From Colwellia sp. C1TZA3 (lineage in GTDB: Bacteria > Pseudomonadota > Gammaproteobacteria > Enterobacterales > Alteromonadaceae), in assembly GCF_007954265.1 (NCBI RefSeq), contig NZ_VOLS01000028.1:1-54895 (forward strand): a stretch of 54,895 bases of DNA, given 5' to 3'. The translations under genes and the position numbers were made by a program. Positions 26,723-35,331 of the stretch are shown here, one piece after another. How positions within the stretch are numbered: the stretch's first letter is position 1; every line of letters starts with the position of its first letter. The notes beneath the pieces are model-generated. The model had not been told where the DNA came from and did not search any database. It was given only the letters and a program-made list of their open reading frames with translations.

Positions 26723-27729
26723 AATTTTTCCATAAGTATAAGAGTAAATGCCTTAAATTGATAAAAGCCCTAACGCTTAATTAAACTGCAAAATAGTTGG
26801 ATTGTTTTTTTGCGTTTTTTGCAAAAAATGGCACAAGCTATTTTTGTCAGATTAAATTACCTTGTTATTTGACGCTAGCGTGAGAATGCTAACGATAGCA
26901 AGAGCTTTTATAGTATTGGCGGTCCGACCGTAGCGCTAAAAAGTGCCCAGCGCCACTGCTTACCAAACCGTGAACTTTAAGCCTAAAGCCAACGAAAATT
27001 TAGCTAATGGCTTTACCGCCTTATGTTTTTAAAAATAGTAAAGTCTATTAGCGACTTTAACCAGACCGATCAGGCGAAAACTGAGGCGTAACCTACCAAA
27101 CCTATTTGAAAAACACGGTTCTGACACATAAATATTAACTTGAATTAGTGGTGCCAAACAACGGCTTATTAGACGGATCAGCTCACACTTTCTACCAAGG
27201 TGAGTGTCCAACTAATGAATGGTTATTCAAATTAATATTACATAACTTAATATTAATATTCAACACGTTAATATTACGTGTTGAATATATCGATATAGAA
27301 AGGCTGATTCAATGCTACTTTTTATATAAAAGCAGGATGCTCAGTAAAGCGCTATCTACACAGTAGTCATTAATACAATTAGGCATTTATCTCTTGTTAA
27401 AGCATGAGGGATAAATGTCCGTTGAACTGAGCGACTAAACTCTGTCTATATGATTTTTTTTGAGTCAATTTTGTCAAGGGTTGTGGTTTTGTTGTAGATC
27501 ATATTTAGCAGCTTACCTATTTAAGTATTCGCAATCCTTACCTGCCAGTTTGCCTATATATTGTCTTTTTTCACAACAAACCCAGCCTCTGCTACCACCG
27601 CTTCAGCGCATAATTAACCGTTAACACCACTCAACTAACTCACTCGAAATCATACTAATTGTTTATTGGGCAATATAGCCTATCAAGAACACCCCCAACA
27701 TAATGTTAATTGGGACTTTCAAGCTCTAT
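26723..27729. other. Non-coding or decayed region
   Basis: About 1 kb without a supported gene. It holds a TTTTTTGCAAAAAA palindrome (26814-26827) and a perfect 12-bp hairpin ATATTCAACACG / CGTGTTGAATAT (27256-27267 and 27277-27288). Short frames at 27029-27211 and 27148-27366 have no domain or binding site. The region next to the IS91-like remnant may be debris of that element. Confidence 0.35.
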
Positions 27730-27896
27730 TTAATCTGCTACCTTGTCTGTGATGACTTCGTCAAGTCGCTCTATTTCTTTATTTAAGCTTTTCCTAATGA
27801 AGGTTAATGATTTGCCTCTAATGGCATTAGCCATAAAGCCGTAATAACACAGTCGCATAAAACCTTTAGGCAGAACATATAATAAACATTGTCTTA
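27730..27896 (-). pseudogene. C-terminal remnant of an IS91-family transposase
   Basis: The minus-strand frame reads LYVLPKGFMRLCYYGFMANA, then IRGKSLTFIRKSLNKEI, and ends at a TAA (27730-27732). The VLPKGF-R-YYGF-AN motif is characteristic of the C-terminal catalytic region of IS91-type transposases. The upstream (N-terminal) part is missing; the fragment begins right at the border of repeat B6. Marks an old, inactive mobile element. Confidence 0.7.
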
Positions 27897-27948
27897 TACC
27901 AATTTGATTAATTAAGTATTCTACTTTTGCATGAGGAAAAATGGATAA
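27897..27948 (+). repeat. Family B element fragment, B6
   Basis: About 52 bp of the left end of family B, starting TACCAATTTGATTAATTAAG after a TTA at 27894-27896; similarity stops after ATGGATAA. Truncated copy. Confidence 0.8.
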
Positions 27949-27997
27949 TTACCGCGTTACTCAAATCCAAGGTATGAAACTTCATTGTTGACTTGCC

Positions 27998-28636
27998 TTA
28001 GCGAATACCACAACCTTTAAGAATTATTTGTGTTAACGAAACAACTACGGCTTCAAAGTCATCATCTGTCATCGACTCTTTATTAAGCCCTGCCACTACT
28101 TGAACATTAAAGTCAGCATAATGCTGGGTTGAACTCCAAATCAAGAATAATAAATGGTAGGGATTAACCTCATCAATTAAGCCTTGCTGGATCCAAGACT
28201 CAATAACCGTGACTTTACTGTGCAACCAAACTTTAAAATCATTATTAAGATACTCGGCTAAAACTGGTGCACCATGAATTATCTCACTGGCAAATATTCT
28301 CGAAGCATCAGGGTCGTTTTTAGAATGCATTACCTTAGCTCGTATATAGGCACTTAGTACTTTTTTTGGTTCGTTATCAACTGTTAATGTATTGTAGTCT
28401 CTATTCCACACCGCAATAATATTACTGAGCAGCTGCTGGTATAAGTCAGTTTTGTCTTGAAAATAATAATGGATATTAGCGCGAGCAATATTCGCACGTT
28501 CGGCAATGCGTTTAATTGACGCGCCTTTAAAACCATAGGTAACAAATTCTTTTTTCGCGGCTTGTAAGATAATAGCTTTGTTCTTTTGTCGAATACTACC
28601 TTCCAACACTTTATCTTGCTCTTGTTCTTTACTCAC
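27998..28636 (-). CDS. RutR-like TetR-family regulator (1)
   Basis: 212 residues from GTG (28634-28636), with AGGAA 5-9 nt upstream. TetR DNA-binding domain at 18-64 (ILQAAKKEFVTYGFKGASIKRIAERANIARANIHYYFQDK) and a RutR/YcdC-type ligand domain: DASRIFASEIIHGAPVL, then HLLFLIWSSTQHYADFNVQV and QIILKGCG. E. coli RutR binds uracil/thymine and controls pyrimidine use, purine degradation and glutamine supply. It is downstream of guaD (217 bp) in the same direction. A paralogue lies at 50804-51469. A GTTATTAC-N12-GTAATAAC inverted repeat (28683-28710) upstream may be its own operator. Confidence 0.85.
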   Translation of the reverse strand: MSKEQEQDKVLEGSIRQKNKAIILQAAKKEFVTYGFKGASIKRIAERANIARANIHYYFQDKTDLYQQLLSNIIAVWNRDYNTLTVDNEPKKVLSAYIRAKVMHSKNDPDASRIFASEIIHGAPVLAEYLNNDFKVWLHSKVTVIESWIQQGLIDEVNPYHLLFLIWSSTQHYADFNVQVVAGLNKESMTDDDFEAVVVSLTQIILKGCGIR

Positions 28637-28853
28637 AAAAATTCCTATTAAAAACTAATAACTAATAACACCAGCAGAGCTCGTTATTACCAACAACTGG
28701 CCGTAATAACAAGCTTCTAACATCCGTTATGCTAAATACTAGCTTTAGCTACTCATTAGCATCAAAGCATTATTCAATCTTCAATCTCAATAAATTTTCG
28801 ATTTTACAGACTTTTACTGTTATTTAAAAACCGATTCAACTGACTGAGTTAAC

Positions 28854-30140
28854 CTAAACCCGCTGACCCATAATATGAGTGGCTTTAACATTACGTTCGT
28901 CGCCTAACATACTTAAAATAAATAGTTTTTCTGATAGCGTTTTGCAATGCTGCATACGTCTATCCATTAGCGGAGTCGCGTGATAATCCAGCACAATAAA
29001 ATCAGCTTCAGCGCCTTTCACAAAATTACCTATCGTCCCTTCAAGATCAAGCGCAATAGCTCCCCCTAAGGTGGCTAGATATAACGACTGAAATGGACTG
29101 AGTTTATCGCCTCGCAGTTGCTGGGTTTTATAACCTTCATTGATGGTACTTAACATAGAAAATGTTGTACCTGCGCCAATATCGCTGCCTAAGCCAACAT
29201 TAACCTTAAATTTTTGAGCTTGTTTAAGGTTAAACAAGCCACTACCTAAAAATAAATTCGAACTAGGACAAAAAGCAATGGCTGAGCCTGCTGCACTTAA
29301 ACGCTGACATTCACTGTCATGCAAATGCACTCCATGAGCAAAAACACTACGACGACCGAGTAATTTACTTTTATCGTAAACAGCTAAATAGTCTTTGCTG
29401 TCAGGAAATAAGTCTTTTACCCAGGCAATTTCCGCTTTGTTTTCGCTTAAATGGGTGTGCAAATAAACACTGGGGTTTTCAGCCAGTAATTGCCCAGCTT
29501 TATTAAGTTGCTCAGTTGAACAAGTGGGAGCAAACCTTGGCGTAATAGCATATTGTAAACGGTCAGTGTTATGCCATTTTTCAATTAAGGCTTTACTATC
29601 GTCATAACCACTTTGGGCAGTGTCAGATAAGTAATCAGGGCAATTTTGATCCATTAATACTTTGCCACAAATCATGCGAAGATTTTTCTGCTGTGCGACG
29701 GTAAAAAAAGCCTCTACCGACTCTTTATGTACCGTGCCAAACACTAAAGCCGTGGTGGTTCCGGCCTGAAGTATTTGTGTTAAAAAAAACTCAGCAACTT
29801 TTTTACCATGCTCTAGATCAGAAAATTGCCGTTCAAATGGAAAAGTATAGTTTTCTAACCACTCTAGTAATTGTTCACCGTATGAGGCGATCATTTCTGT
29901 TTGCGGATAATGGACATGGGTATCGATAAAACCTGGCATGATCAGGCCATTTTCGTAGTGGATAACCTCAATGCTGTTATCTAGCGTGGCAAGCAGTACT
30001 TTTGCTTCACCTATTTGATCTACTAACCCATCTTTAATGATCAGCAGTCCATCTTCTATGTATTGATAGCTGTCTTGCAGGGCAACTTCAACGGGATCAG
30101 CCAAAAAGTGTAGTAGCTCGCCACGATATACTTTCAACAT
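28854..30140 (-). CDS. guaD: Guanine deaminase
   Basis: 428 residues, amidohydrolase fold. Converts guanine to xanthine and ammonia using one zinc. Visible motifs: PGFIDTHVHYPQTEMIASYGEQLLEWL with His75 and His77 as metal ligands, the ITPRFAPTCS segment, LHTHLSENKAEI, FAHGVHL and the late LGSDIGAGTTFSML aspartate ligand. The QTEMIASYGEQLLEWLENYTFP stretch is typical of GuaD rather than other amidohydrolases. AGAAGGT precedes the ATG. It lies last before the TetR gene in the minus-strand purine cluster, 185 bp after allA. Supplies xanthine for XdhABC. Confidence 0.92.
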   Translation of the reverse strand: MLKVYRGELLHFLADPVEVALQDSYQYIEDGLLIIKDGLVDQIGEAKVLLATLDNSIEVIHYENGLIMPGFIDTHVHYPQTEMIASYGEQLLEWLENYTFPFERQFSDLEHGKKVAEFFLTQILQAGTTTALVFGTVHKESVEAFFTVAQQKNLRMICGKVLMDQNCPDYLSDTAQSGYDDSKALIEKWHNTDRLQYAITPRFAPTCSTEQLNKAGQLLAENPSVYLHTHLSENKAEIAWVKDLFPDSKDYLAVYDKSKLLGRRSVFAHGVHLHDSECQRLSAAGSAIAFCPSSNLFLGSGLFNLKQAQKFKVNVGLGSDIGAGTTFSMLSTINEGYKTQQLRGDKLSPFQSLYLATLGGAIALDLEGTIGNFVKGAEADFIVLDYHATPLMDRRMQHCKTLSEKLFILSMLGDERNVKATHIMGQRV

Positions 30141-30325
30141 TTATTTTACCTTCTGATTTTTCTACCATAATTGCTTAGCAAGTAGCGTTAATTAGGCTTG
30201 AATTAATAAGTGAAAAACTCAGCTAATTGGATGCTTATTTGCTGTTTCACGCTGTTTTGATTCTGTTTCATCACTGGTTTATGATGAGTCAACTTCACTG
30301 TTAATGACTCATCACTTTACTTTGG

Positions 30326-30850
30326 TTAACTTTTTGCAATAACTAAAGAGCCATCCAGTTCAAGTACGTCACAGTTATCACCATCGCCACCTCGATCAAC
30401 CACTAAAAAGTCACTTTCGCCGCCAAGTGCTAAACAAAAATGATGCCAAGTACCTTTATGATAGTTCACGCCTTGGTCTGAATTAGCGATAAATATTTCA
30501 AGTTTATTGATGTCAAAGTCACCGGCAGGTGCAACCACCACTAAATAGGGATTTTGCCCCATAGGAATAAAAGCTTGGCTACCGTGCGGGTGACGTTCCA
30601 TCATTTTAATGGCAATCGGTTGTGCTAGTGGTGTGGAACGAAATATATTGATTAGGGTGTGACCGGCATTAGCATTGACATCAACTTTCGCTAAATCATG
30701 GTAACGCTGAGTAAAACCATTATTAATTTCAATTATTTTAGCTTCAGCATTGGCCTCAATAACATCACCAAAAGCACTGAATGCTGCGCCGGTTAATGGT
30801 TTTGGTGTAATAGTTTGTGCCTTGTTGCTGGTGGTATTAGTATGAGTCAT
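30326..30850 (-). CDS. allA: Ureidoglycolate lyase
   Basis: 174 residues, cupin-like AllA fold. Splits (S)-ureidoglycolate into glyoxylate and urea. Typical segments: PLTGAAFSAFGDVIEA near the start, INIFRSTPL, MMERHPHGSQAFIPMG and YHKGTWHHFCLALGG, where the His residues line the active site, then DFLVVDRGG. The N-terminal 15 residues are Thr/Asn-rich and poorly conserved. AGGAAA lies 12-13 nt before the ATG. It follows uraH by 31 bp, so uraD-uraH-allA probably form one transcript. This enzyme is the source of glyoxylate for the BHA cycle and malate synthase encoded in the same window. Confidence 0.92.
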   Translation of the reverse strand: MTHTNTTSNKAQTITPKPLTGAAFSAFGDVIEANAEAKIIEINNGFTQRYHDLAKVDVNANAGHTLINIFRSTPLAQPIAIKMMERHPHGSQAFIPMGQNPYLVVVAPAGDFDINKLEIFIANSDQGVNYHKGTWHHFCLALGGESDFLVVDRGGDGDNCDVLELDGSLVIAKS

Positions 30851-30881
30851 GGTTATAGAAATTTCCTAGTTAAAATTATGC

Positions 30882-31223
30882 TTAGCTACCACGATAGGTT
30901 GAATAACCATATGCCGTTAATAATAGCGGAATATGGTAGTGATTTGCACTGCCATCGAGTTCAAAAACAATATCAACATAAGGATAAAAACCTTGCTCTT
31001 TATTGTTGATAAAATAGGTTTTAGTCGCAAAGTGCATGCGATAAACCCCTGCCGCTAACACAACATCATCTGCTAATAAGCCGGCAATGCGACCATCAGC
31101 GTTAGTAGCACCTGTGGCTAATATACTCCAACCCTCTGTTGTTTGAGCAAACAAGGTAATAGGTAAGTTTTGTGCAGGTAAACCACGTGTGGTATCAAGC
31201 ACATGGGTAGTTATTTGGCTCAT
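30882..31223 (-). CDS. uraH: 5-hydroxyisourate hydrolase (transthyretin-like), paralogue 1
   Basis: 113 residues. Hydrolyses 5-hydroxyisourate, the product of urate oxidase, to OHCU. All catalytic features are present: THVLDTTRG with His7, Arg45 in NADGRIAG, His97 in NHYHIPLLL, and the C-terminal YRGS tetrapeptide. No signal peptide, so cytoplasmic. The ATG overlaps the stop of uraD by four bases (ATGA), which implies translational coupling of two consecutive steps. A second, divergent copy is encoded at 41760-42113. Confidence 0.93.
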   Translation of the reverse strand: MSQITTHVLDTTRGLPAQNLPITLFAQTTEGWSILATGATNADGRIAGLLADDVVLAAGVYRMHFATKTYFINNKEQGFYPYVDIVFELDGSANHYHIPLLLTAYGYSTYRGS

Positions 31224-31720
31224 ACCAGTTTGTCTAAACGTAAATGAAATATTTTACGCTGCTCTTCTGCAGCGTTCATCAGTTCAGTTGCTTTATCGTT
31301 AGGTAAGCGCGCTTGCAGTAACGCCACCATTTGCGCGGCGCTTTTGCCCGTTGCACAAACGATAAATATAAAACCAAATTTTTCAAGATAGTCTGTGTTG
31401 CCTTGAGATAATGATGCAATCACTTGTTCTGTCGCTTCACTCACTGAGCTTTGTTCACCACTGGCAAGCTCTTTAGTATTGGCATACTTGGCTCTAAGCG
31501 TATCAACATTACCAATTTGAGGATGACCTTCAAAGGCTTCTAAATAATCAGCCTCGGTTAGGCCTTGCCATGCTAAGTCAGCTTTAGTGCTTAAGTCTTG
31601 CTTGTCCGCAAAAGGGCGTGACGACACTATAGCGCTCACCCAAGCCGAAGAAGTACAACACTGCATAAAAGTATGTTTGGCTTGGTCGAGCGTTAACTCA
31701 TTTAGTTTTGCTAAGTTCAT
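31220..31720 (-). CDS. uraD: OHCU decarboxylase
   Basis: 166 residues, all-helical. Decarboxylates 2-oxo-4-hydroxy-4-carboxy-5-ureidoimidazoline to (S)-allantoin. Family motifs: LNELTLDQAKHTFMQCC, RPFADKQDL, EAFEGHPQIG with the catalytic His66, and FIFIVCATGKSA near the end. CAGGAC precedes the ATG. The 5' leader contains three copies of a 15-16-bp AT-rich repeat (31734-31780). It is coupled to uraH and follows xdhC after 273 bp, so it may start its own transcription unit. A partial match to the BhcR-like palindrome lies about 220 bp upstream (TTTCACATTGTAGAA, 31939-31953). Confidence 0.92.
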   Translation of the reverse strand: MNLAKLNELTLDQAKHTFMQCCTSSAWVSAIVSSRPFADKQDLSTKADLAWQGLTEADYLEAFEGHPQIGNVDTLRAKYANTKELASGEQSSVSEATEQVIASLSQGNTDYLEKFGFIFIVCATGKSAAQMVALLQARLPNDKATELMNAAEEQRKIFHLRLDKLV

Positions 31721-31733
31721 CTTATGTCCTGTT

Positions 31734-31780
31734 AAGTTTTTATTGATTAAGTTTTTTATTGATTAAGTTTTTTATTGATT
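31734..31780 (-). repeat. Three tandem 15-16-bp repeats in the uraD leader
   Basis: On the minus strand, two copies of AATCAATAAAAAACTT and one shorter by one A, ending 14 bp upstream of the uraD start codon. Likely to give a variable-length, unstructured leader; copy number may vary between strains. Confidence 0.7.
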
Positions 31781-31993
31781 AAATATACCTATGCAATGAC
31801 TAAGTCACTGACTCAATCACTACTAACATGCTGTTACTACGCTAGTGAACAACTCACGCTTAACTTGTTTTATGGTTAATTATGTTTAGTGCATTTAACT
31901 ATATTACTATGTTTATTTACACTTTCTCACGTAATGTTATTTCACATTGTAGAACGTAATTATTTGATAGGCTCGGCTAGACAAATAACTGAC

Positions 31994-32911
31994 CTAGTCC
32001 GCACTAAGTAATTGCTTTAATTCTTGCCAATCAATGCCCTGCTGCGATTTAGGCCGAGCTTTGCTAACAGCCTTTGGCGCTGAAATTTGCTGGCTATCTT
32101 GCTCAAGTTGATTACTAAGTACCGTTAATCTTGCTTGCTCAGCTTGATAAATATTAATAATTTCTGCTGACACTGACACCGCTACTTCCATCGGTAATTT
32201 GCCGCCCACATCTGCTAGGCCAATGGGACAATTCATTCTAGCCACTTGTTTTTGATCAATATCTCGGTGTTTATAGCGCTGCTGAAAACGCCGCCATTTA
32301 GTGTCTGAGGCAATTAAGCCTAAGTAATGAAAATCAGCGCGTTTTAAAATCGCTTGTGATATTTCAAAATCCATCTGATGATTATGCGTCATAACAATAA
32401 AGTAGCTATTTTCAGCCATATTAGCCACTTCAAGCTCAGGCGCGTCACTGACCACTTGCTGGACATTGTCATTATTGGCTACATTGGCTGGAAATTGCTC
32501 TGCTCGGCTATCTACCCAAGTTATTTTACACGGCAACTGCGCTAATATTGGCAGCAAGGCTTTAGCAACATGACCGGCACCAAACAACATGATGTTAACG
32601 CCGGTAGCGGCAAAACATTCAAATAAAACCGTGGTATTACCACCGCAACATTGGCCTAAGTTACTGCCTAATTGAAAATGCTCTAAATGTTGGGCATTTT
32701 TAGCACTAGTAAGCATTTTTTTAGCGTACTTAATCGCTTTATATTCAAGGTGACCACCGCCAATAGTGTCAAAAATATCATCATTACTGATAACCATTTT
32801 TGTGCCGCTGTTTCTTGGCGTCGAACCAGAAACCCCCACTAAAGTCACTAAAACATAGGCTTGACCTTGTTTGCTTAACTTATAGCTCGCGCTGTTCCAG
32901 TTACTTGTCAT
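31994..32911 (-). CDS. xdhC: Xanthine dehydrogenase accessory protein XdhC
   Basis: 305 residues from the ATG at 32909-32911, which overlaps the xdhB stop as TGATG and is preceded by AGGGGA; upstream in-frame starts lie inside xdhB. XdhC proteins sulfurate the molybdenum cofactor and insert it in XdhB. The N-terminal domain shows VLVTLVGVSGSTPRNSGTKMVI and IGGGHLEY; the C-terminal Rossmann-like domain shows NIMLFGAGHVAKALLPIL, VMTHNHQMDFEI and IGLIASDTKWRRF. The LGQCCGG motif contains the paired cysteines typical of the family. Last gene of xdhABC. Confidence 0.92.
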   Translation of the reverse strand: MTSNWNSASYKLSKQGQAYVLVTLVGVSGSTPRNSGTKMVISNDDIFDTIGGGHLEYKAIKYAKKMLTSAKNAQHLEHFQLGSNLGQCCGGNTTVLFECFAATGVNIMLFGAGHVAKALLPILAQLPCKITWVDSRAEQFPANVANNDNVQQVVSDAPELEVANMAENSYFIVMTHNHQMDFEISQAILKRADFHYLGLIASDTKWRRFQQRYKHRDIDQKQVARMNCPIGLADVGGKLPMEVAVSVSAEIINIYQAEQARLTVLSNQLEQDSQQISAPKAVSKARPKSQQGIDWQELKQLLSAD

Positions 32912-35331
32912 CAAATGTCCCCTAAGGCTCGGGTAGTTTCTTTCATGGCTTCTACTGCCCAAAGTACGCGCTCTGGTGTTGCTGGTGTATCAAGCTTAGG
33001 GCTTAATTGGTAGTTAGATACACTCGATATGGCATCTTTAAGTGCGGACCAAACTGAGATGCCTAACATCAATGGTGGTTCACCAACGGCTTTCGAATTA
33101 TAAATAGTGTGTTCACGATTAGGATCGTCAGGCACAAGACTAACTCTAAAATCACTAGGGGTGTCACTAATAGCTGGAATTTTATAAGTCGCAGGGTTGT
33201 TGGATAACAGTCGCCCTTGCTCATTCCAGACCAGCTCTTCGGTCGTTAGCCAACCCATACCTTGAATAAAGGCGCCTTCAATTTGGCCAATATCAATAGC
33301 CGGATTTAATGACTGCCCCACGTCTTGCAAGATGTCAGCGCGTAATAATTTATATTCACCGGTTAAGGTATCAATTAACACTTCTGATACTGCCGCACCA
33401 GTTGAATAATAAAAAAACGGTCGCCCTTTACCTGTAGCCCGATCAAAGTGAATTTTTGGGGTTTTATAAAAGCCAGTTGAAGACAGTGACACTCGGCCCA
33501 TATATGCTTGCTGAACAAACTCGGCAAAGGAGAAGGTCTCTGCCGCTACGATGACTTGGTTTGCTTTAAAAACAACTTGTGCTTCATTAACGTCATATTT
33601 TTCACAGGCAAATTCGATCAGTCGTGCTTTTATGATTTTAGCCGCGGCTTGCGCTGCCTTACCATTTAAGTCGGTGCCTGATGACGCGGCGGTGGGTGAA
33701 GTATTGGGCACTTTATCGGTGCGCGTGGCTGATACGCCCACAGTGTCTACATCTACTTGAAATTCTTCGGCAACAATTTGCGCCACCTTGGTATATAAAC
33801 CTTGGCCCATTTCAGTGCCGCCATGGTTTAAATGAATGGTACCATCGGTATAAATATGAACTAAAGCACCAGCTTGGTTTAAATGCTGCACGGTAAATGA
33901 AATACCAAATTTAACCGGCGTTAACGCCAGCCCTTTCTTTAATATAGCGTTGTCATTATTAAACTGGCTAATGTTGGCTCGGCGCGCTTGATAATCAGCG
34001 CTTTGCTCTAGCGAGGCAATTAACTCCGCCATTTTGTTATGTTCTACTTTTTGATGATAATGGGTTTCATTGCGCTCATCTTTACCATATAAATTAATTT
34101 TACGAATTGCTAGTGGGTCTTTGCCCAAATGGCGAGCAATATCGTCCATCACCATCTCAATGGTCATCATGCCTTGTGGCCCACCGAAACCTCGAAAAGC
34201 AGTATGCGAAACGGTATTTAATTTACAGCGATTACCGGTGACCGTGGCTTGATCTAAAAAGTAAGCATTGTCAGAATGAAACATAGCGCGATCAACAATG
34301 GCGTCTGACAAATCGGGTGAATAACCACAGTTGCCATTGACCTCAATGTTAATGCCTTTAATTTGCCCGTTGCTATCAAAGCCAACATGATAATTATTTT
34401 CAAACGGATGACGTTTACCTGTCATGCACATATCATCTGAGCGGCTAAGTTTAAACTTTACTGGCCGCTTGGTTTTATTTGATAATAACGCGGCAAGACA
34501 AGCCCATGGCGCGGCTTGAGTTTCTTTACCACCGAAGCCGCCTCCCATACGGCGGGTATCAACCACCACTTTATTCAGGGGTATATTAAGGACTTCGGCG
34601 ACTAATTTTTGTACTTCACTAGGATGTTGCGATGATGAAAATACAGTCATGCCGCCATCTTCGGTTGGCTCTGCGGTTGAGACTTGGCCTTCAAGATAAA
34701 AATGCTCTTGACCACCAACAGATATTTCACCTGACAACTGATGCGCCGCTTGTGCAATAGCGTTGGCCGAATCGCCACGTTGCATAGTAAACGGCGGGCG
34801 CACGAAGCTTTGCTTAGCCAGTGCATCTTTTACAGTTAATACCGCAGCCATTTCTTCATATTCAATTTTTGCCAGCTTAACGGCGCGCCTTGCTAAATCA
34901 TGACTGGTGGCAGCAACGGCAAATATAGCTTGGCCAACATAGTCAACTTTATCAATCGCTAGCACGGGGTCGCCCGGAAATACTGGGCTGATATCGGTAT
35001 GGCCAGGGACATCGTCTACCGTGATCACAGCAATTACCCCTGCTGCCGCTTTTACGGCTGATAAATCAATACTTTTAATCAAGCCACAAGCAATCGTACT
35101 TTGACCTACTGCAGCATGCAGTTGCCCGCGCAAACTTGGTCTGTCGTCAATATAGAGTGCTTCACCACTGACATGTTTGTCAGCGCTTTCATGCTTTTTC
35201 GACCGACCTACTCCGCCTAAACCTACGCTGTTTAAATCAACGTTGTCTAAATCAACATTGCCTGAATCGACAGCACTCGATGCTCCATTAATATTTTTGT
35301 TAGTCTGTTTTGACTTTATAAGGCTACGCAT
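32911..35331 (-). CDS. xdhB: Xanthine dehydrogenase, molybdenum-binding subunit
   Basis: 806 residues from the ATG at 35329-35331, overlapping the xdhA stop by 8 bp; the frame is open to a TTG at 35352 inside xdhA. Residues 1-45 are a low-complexity, Asp/Val/Gly-rich extension (NVDLDNVDLNSVGLGG) not usual for XdhB. Then the a/b hammerhead domain (about 55-170) and the Mo-pterin domains: FSSSQHPSEVQKLVA, RMGGGFGGKE, TAFRGFGGPQG, NHGGTEMGQGL, and KAVGEPPLMLG with the catalytic Glu. Oxidises hypoxanthine and xanthine to urate. The YVGQAIFAVAA segment is normal. Cytoplasmic, working with XdhA. Confidence 0.93.
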   Translation of the reverse strand: MRSLIKSKQTNKNINGASSAVDSGNVDLDNVDLNSVGLGGVGRSKKHESADKHVSGEALYIDDRPSLRGQLHAAVGQSTIACGLIKSIDLSAVKAAAGVIAVITVDDVPGHTDISPVFPGDPVLAIDKVDYVGQAIFAVAATSHDLARRAVKLAKIEYEEMAAVLTVKDALAKQSFVRPPFTMQRGDSANAIAQAAHQLSGEISVGGQEHFYLEGQVSTAEPTEDGGMTVFSSSQHPSEVQKLVAEVLNIPLNKVVVDTRRMGGGFGGKETQAAPWACLAALLSNKTKRPVKFKLSRSDDMCMTGKRHPFENNYHVGFDSNGQIKGINIEVNGNCGYSPDLSDAIVDRAMFHSDNAYFLDQATVTGNRCKLNTVSHTAFRGFGGPQGMMTIEMVMDDIARHLGKDPLAIRKINLYGKDERNETHYHQKVEHNKMAELIASLEQSADYQARRANISQFNNDNAILKKGLALTPVKFGISFTVQHLNQAGALVHIYTDGTIHLNHGGTEMGQGLYTKVAQIVAEEFQVDVDTVGVSATRTDKVPNTSPTAASSGTDLNGKAAQAAAKIIKARLIEFACEKYDVNEAQVVFKANQVIVAAETFSFAEFVQQAYMGRVSLSSTGFYKTPKIHFDRATGKGRPFFYYSTGAAVSEVLIDTLTGEYKLLRADILQDVGQSLNPAIDIGQIEGAFIQGMGWLTTEELVWNEQGRLLSNNPATYKIPAISDTPSDFRVSLVPDDPNREHTIYNSKAVGEPPLMLGISVWSALKDAISSVSNYQLSPKLDTPATPERVLWAVEAMKETTRALGDI

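Noticed and set aside
27029-27366. Two short frames on opposite strands
   Set aside because: No binding site or domain; the plus-strand one spans a perfect hairpin.
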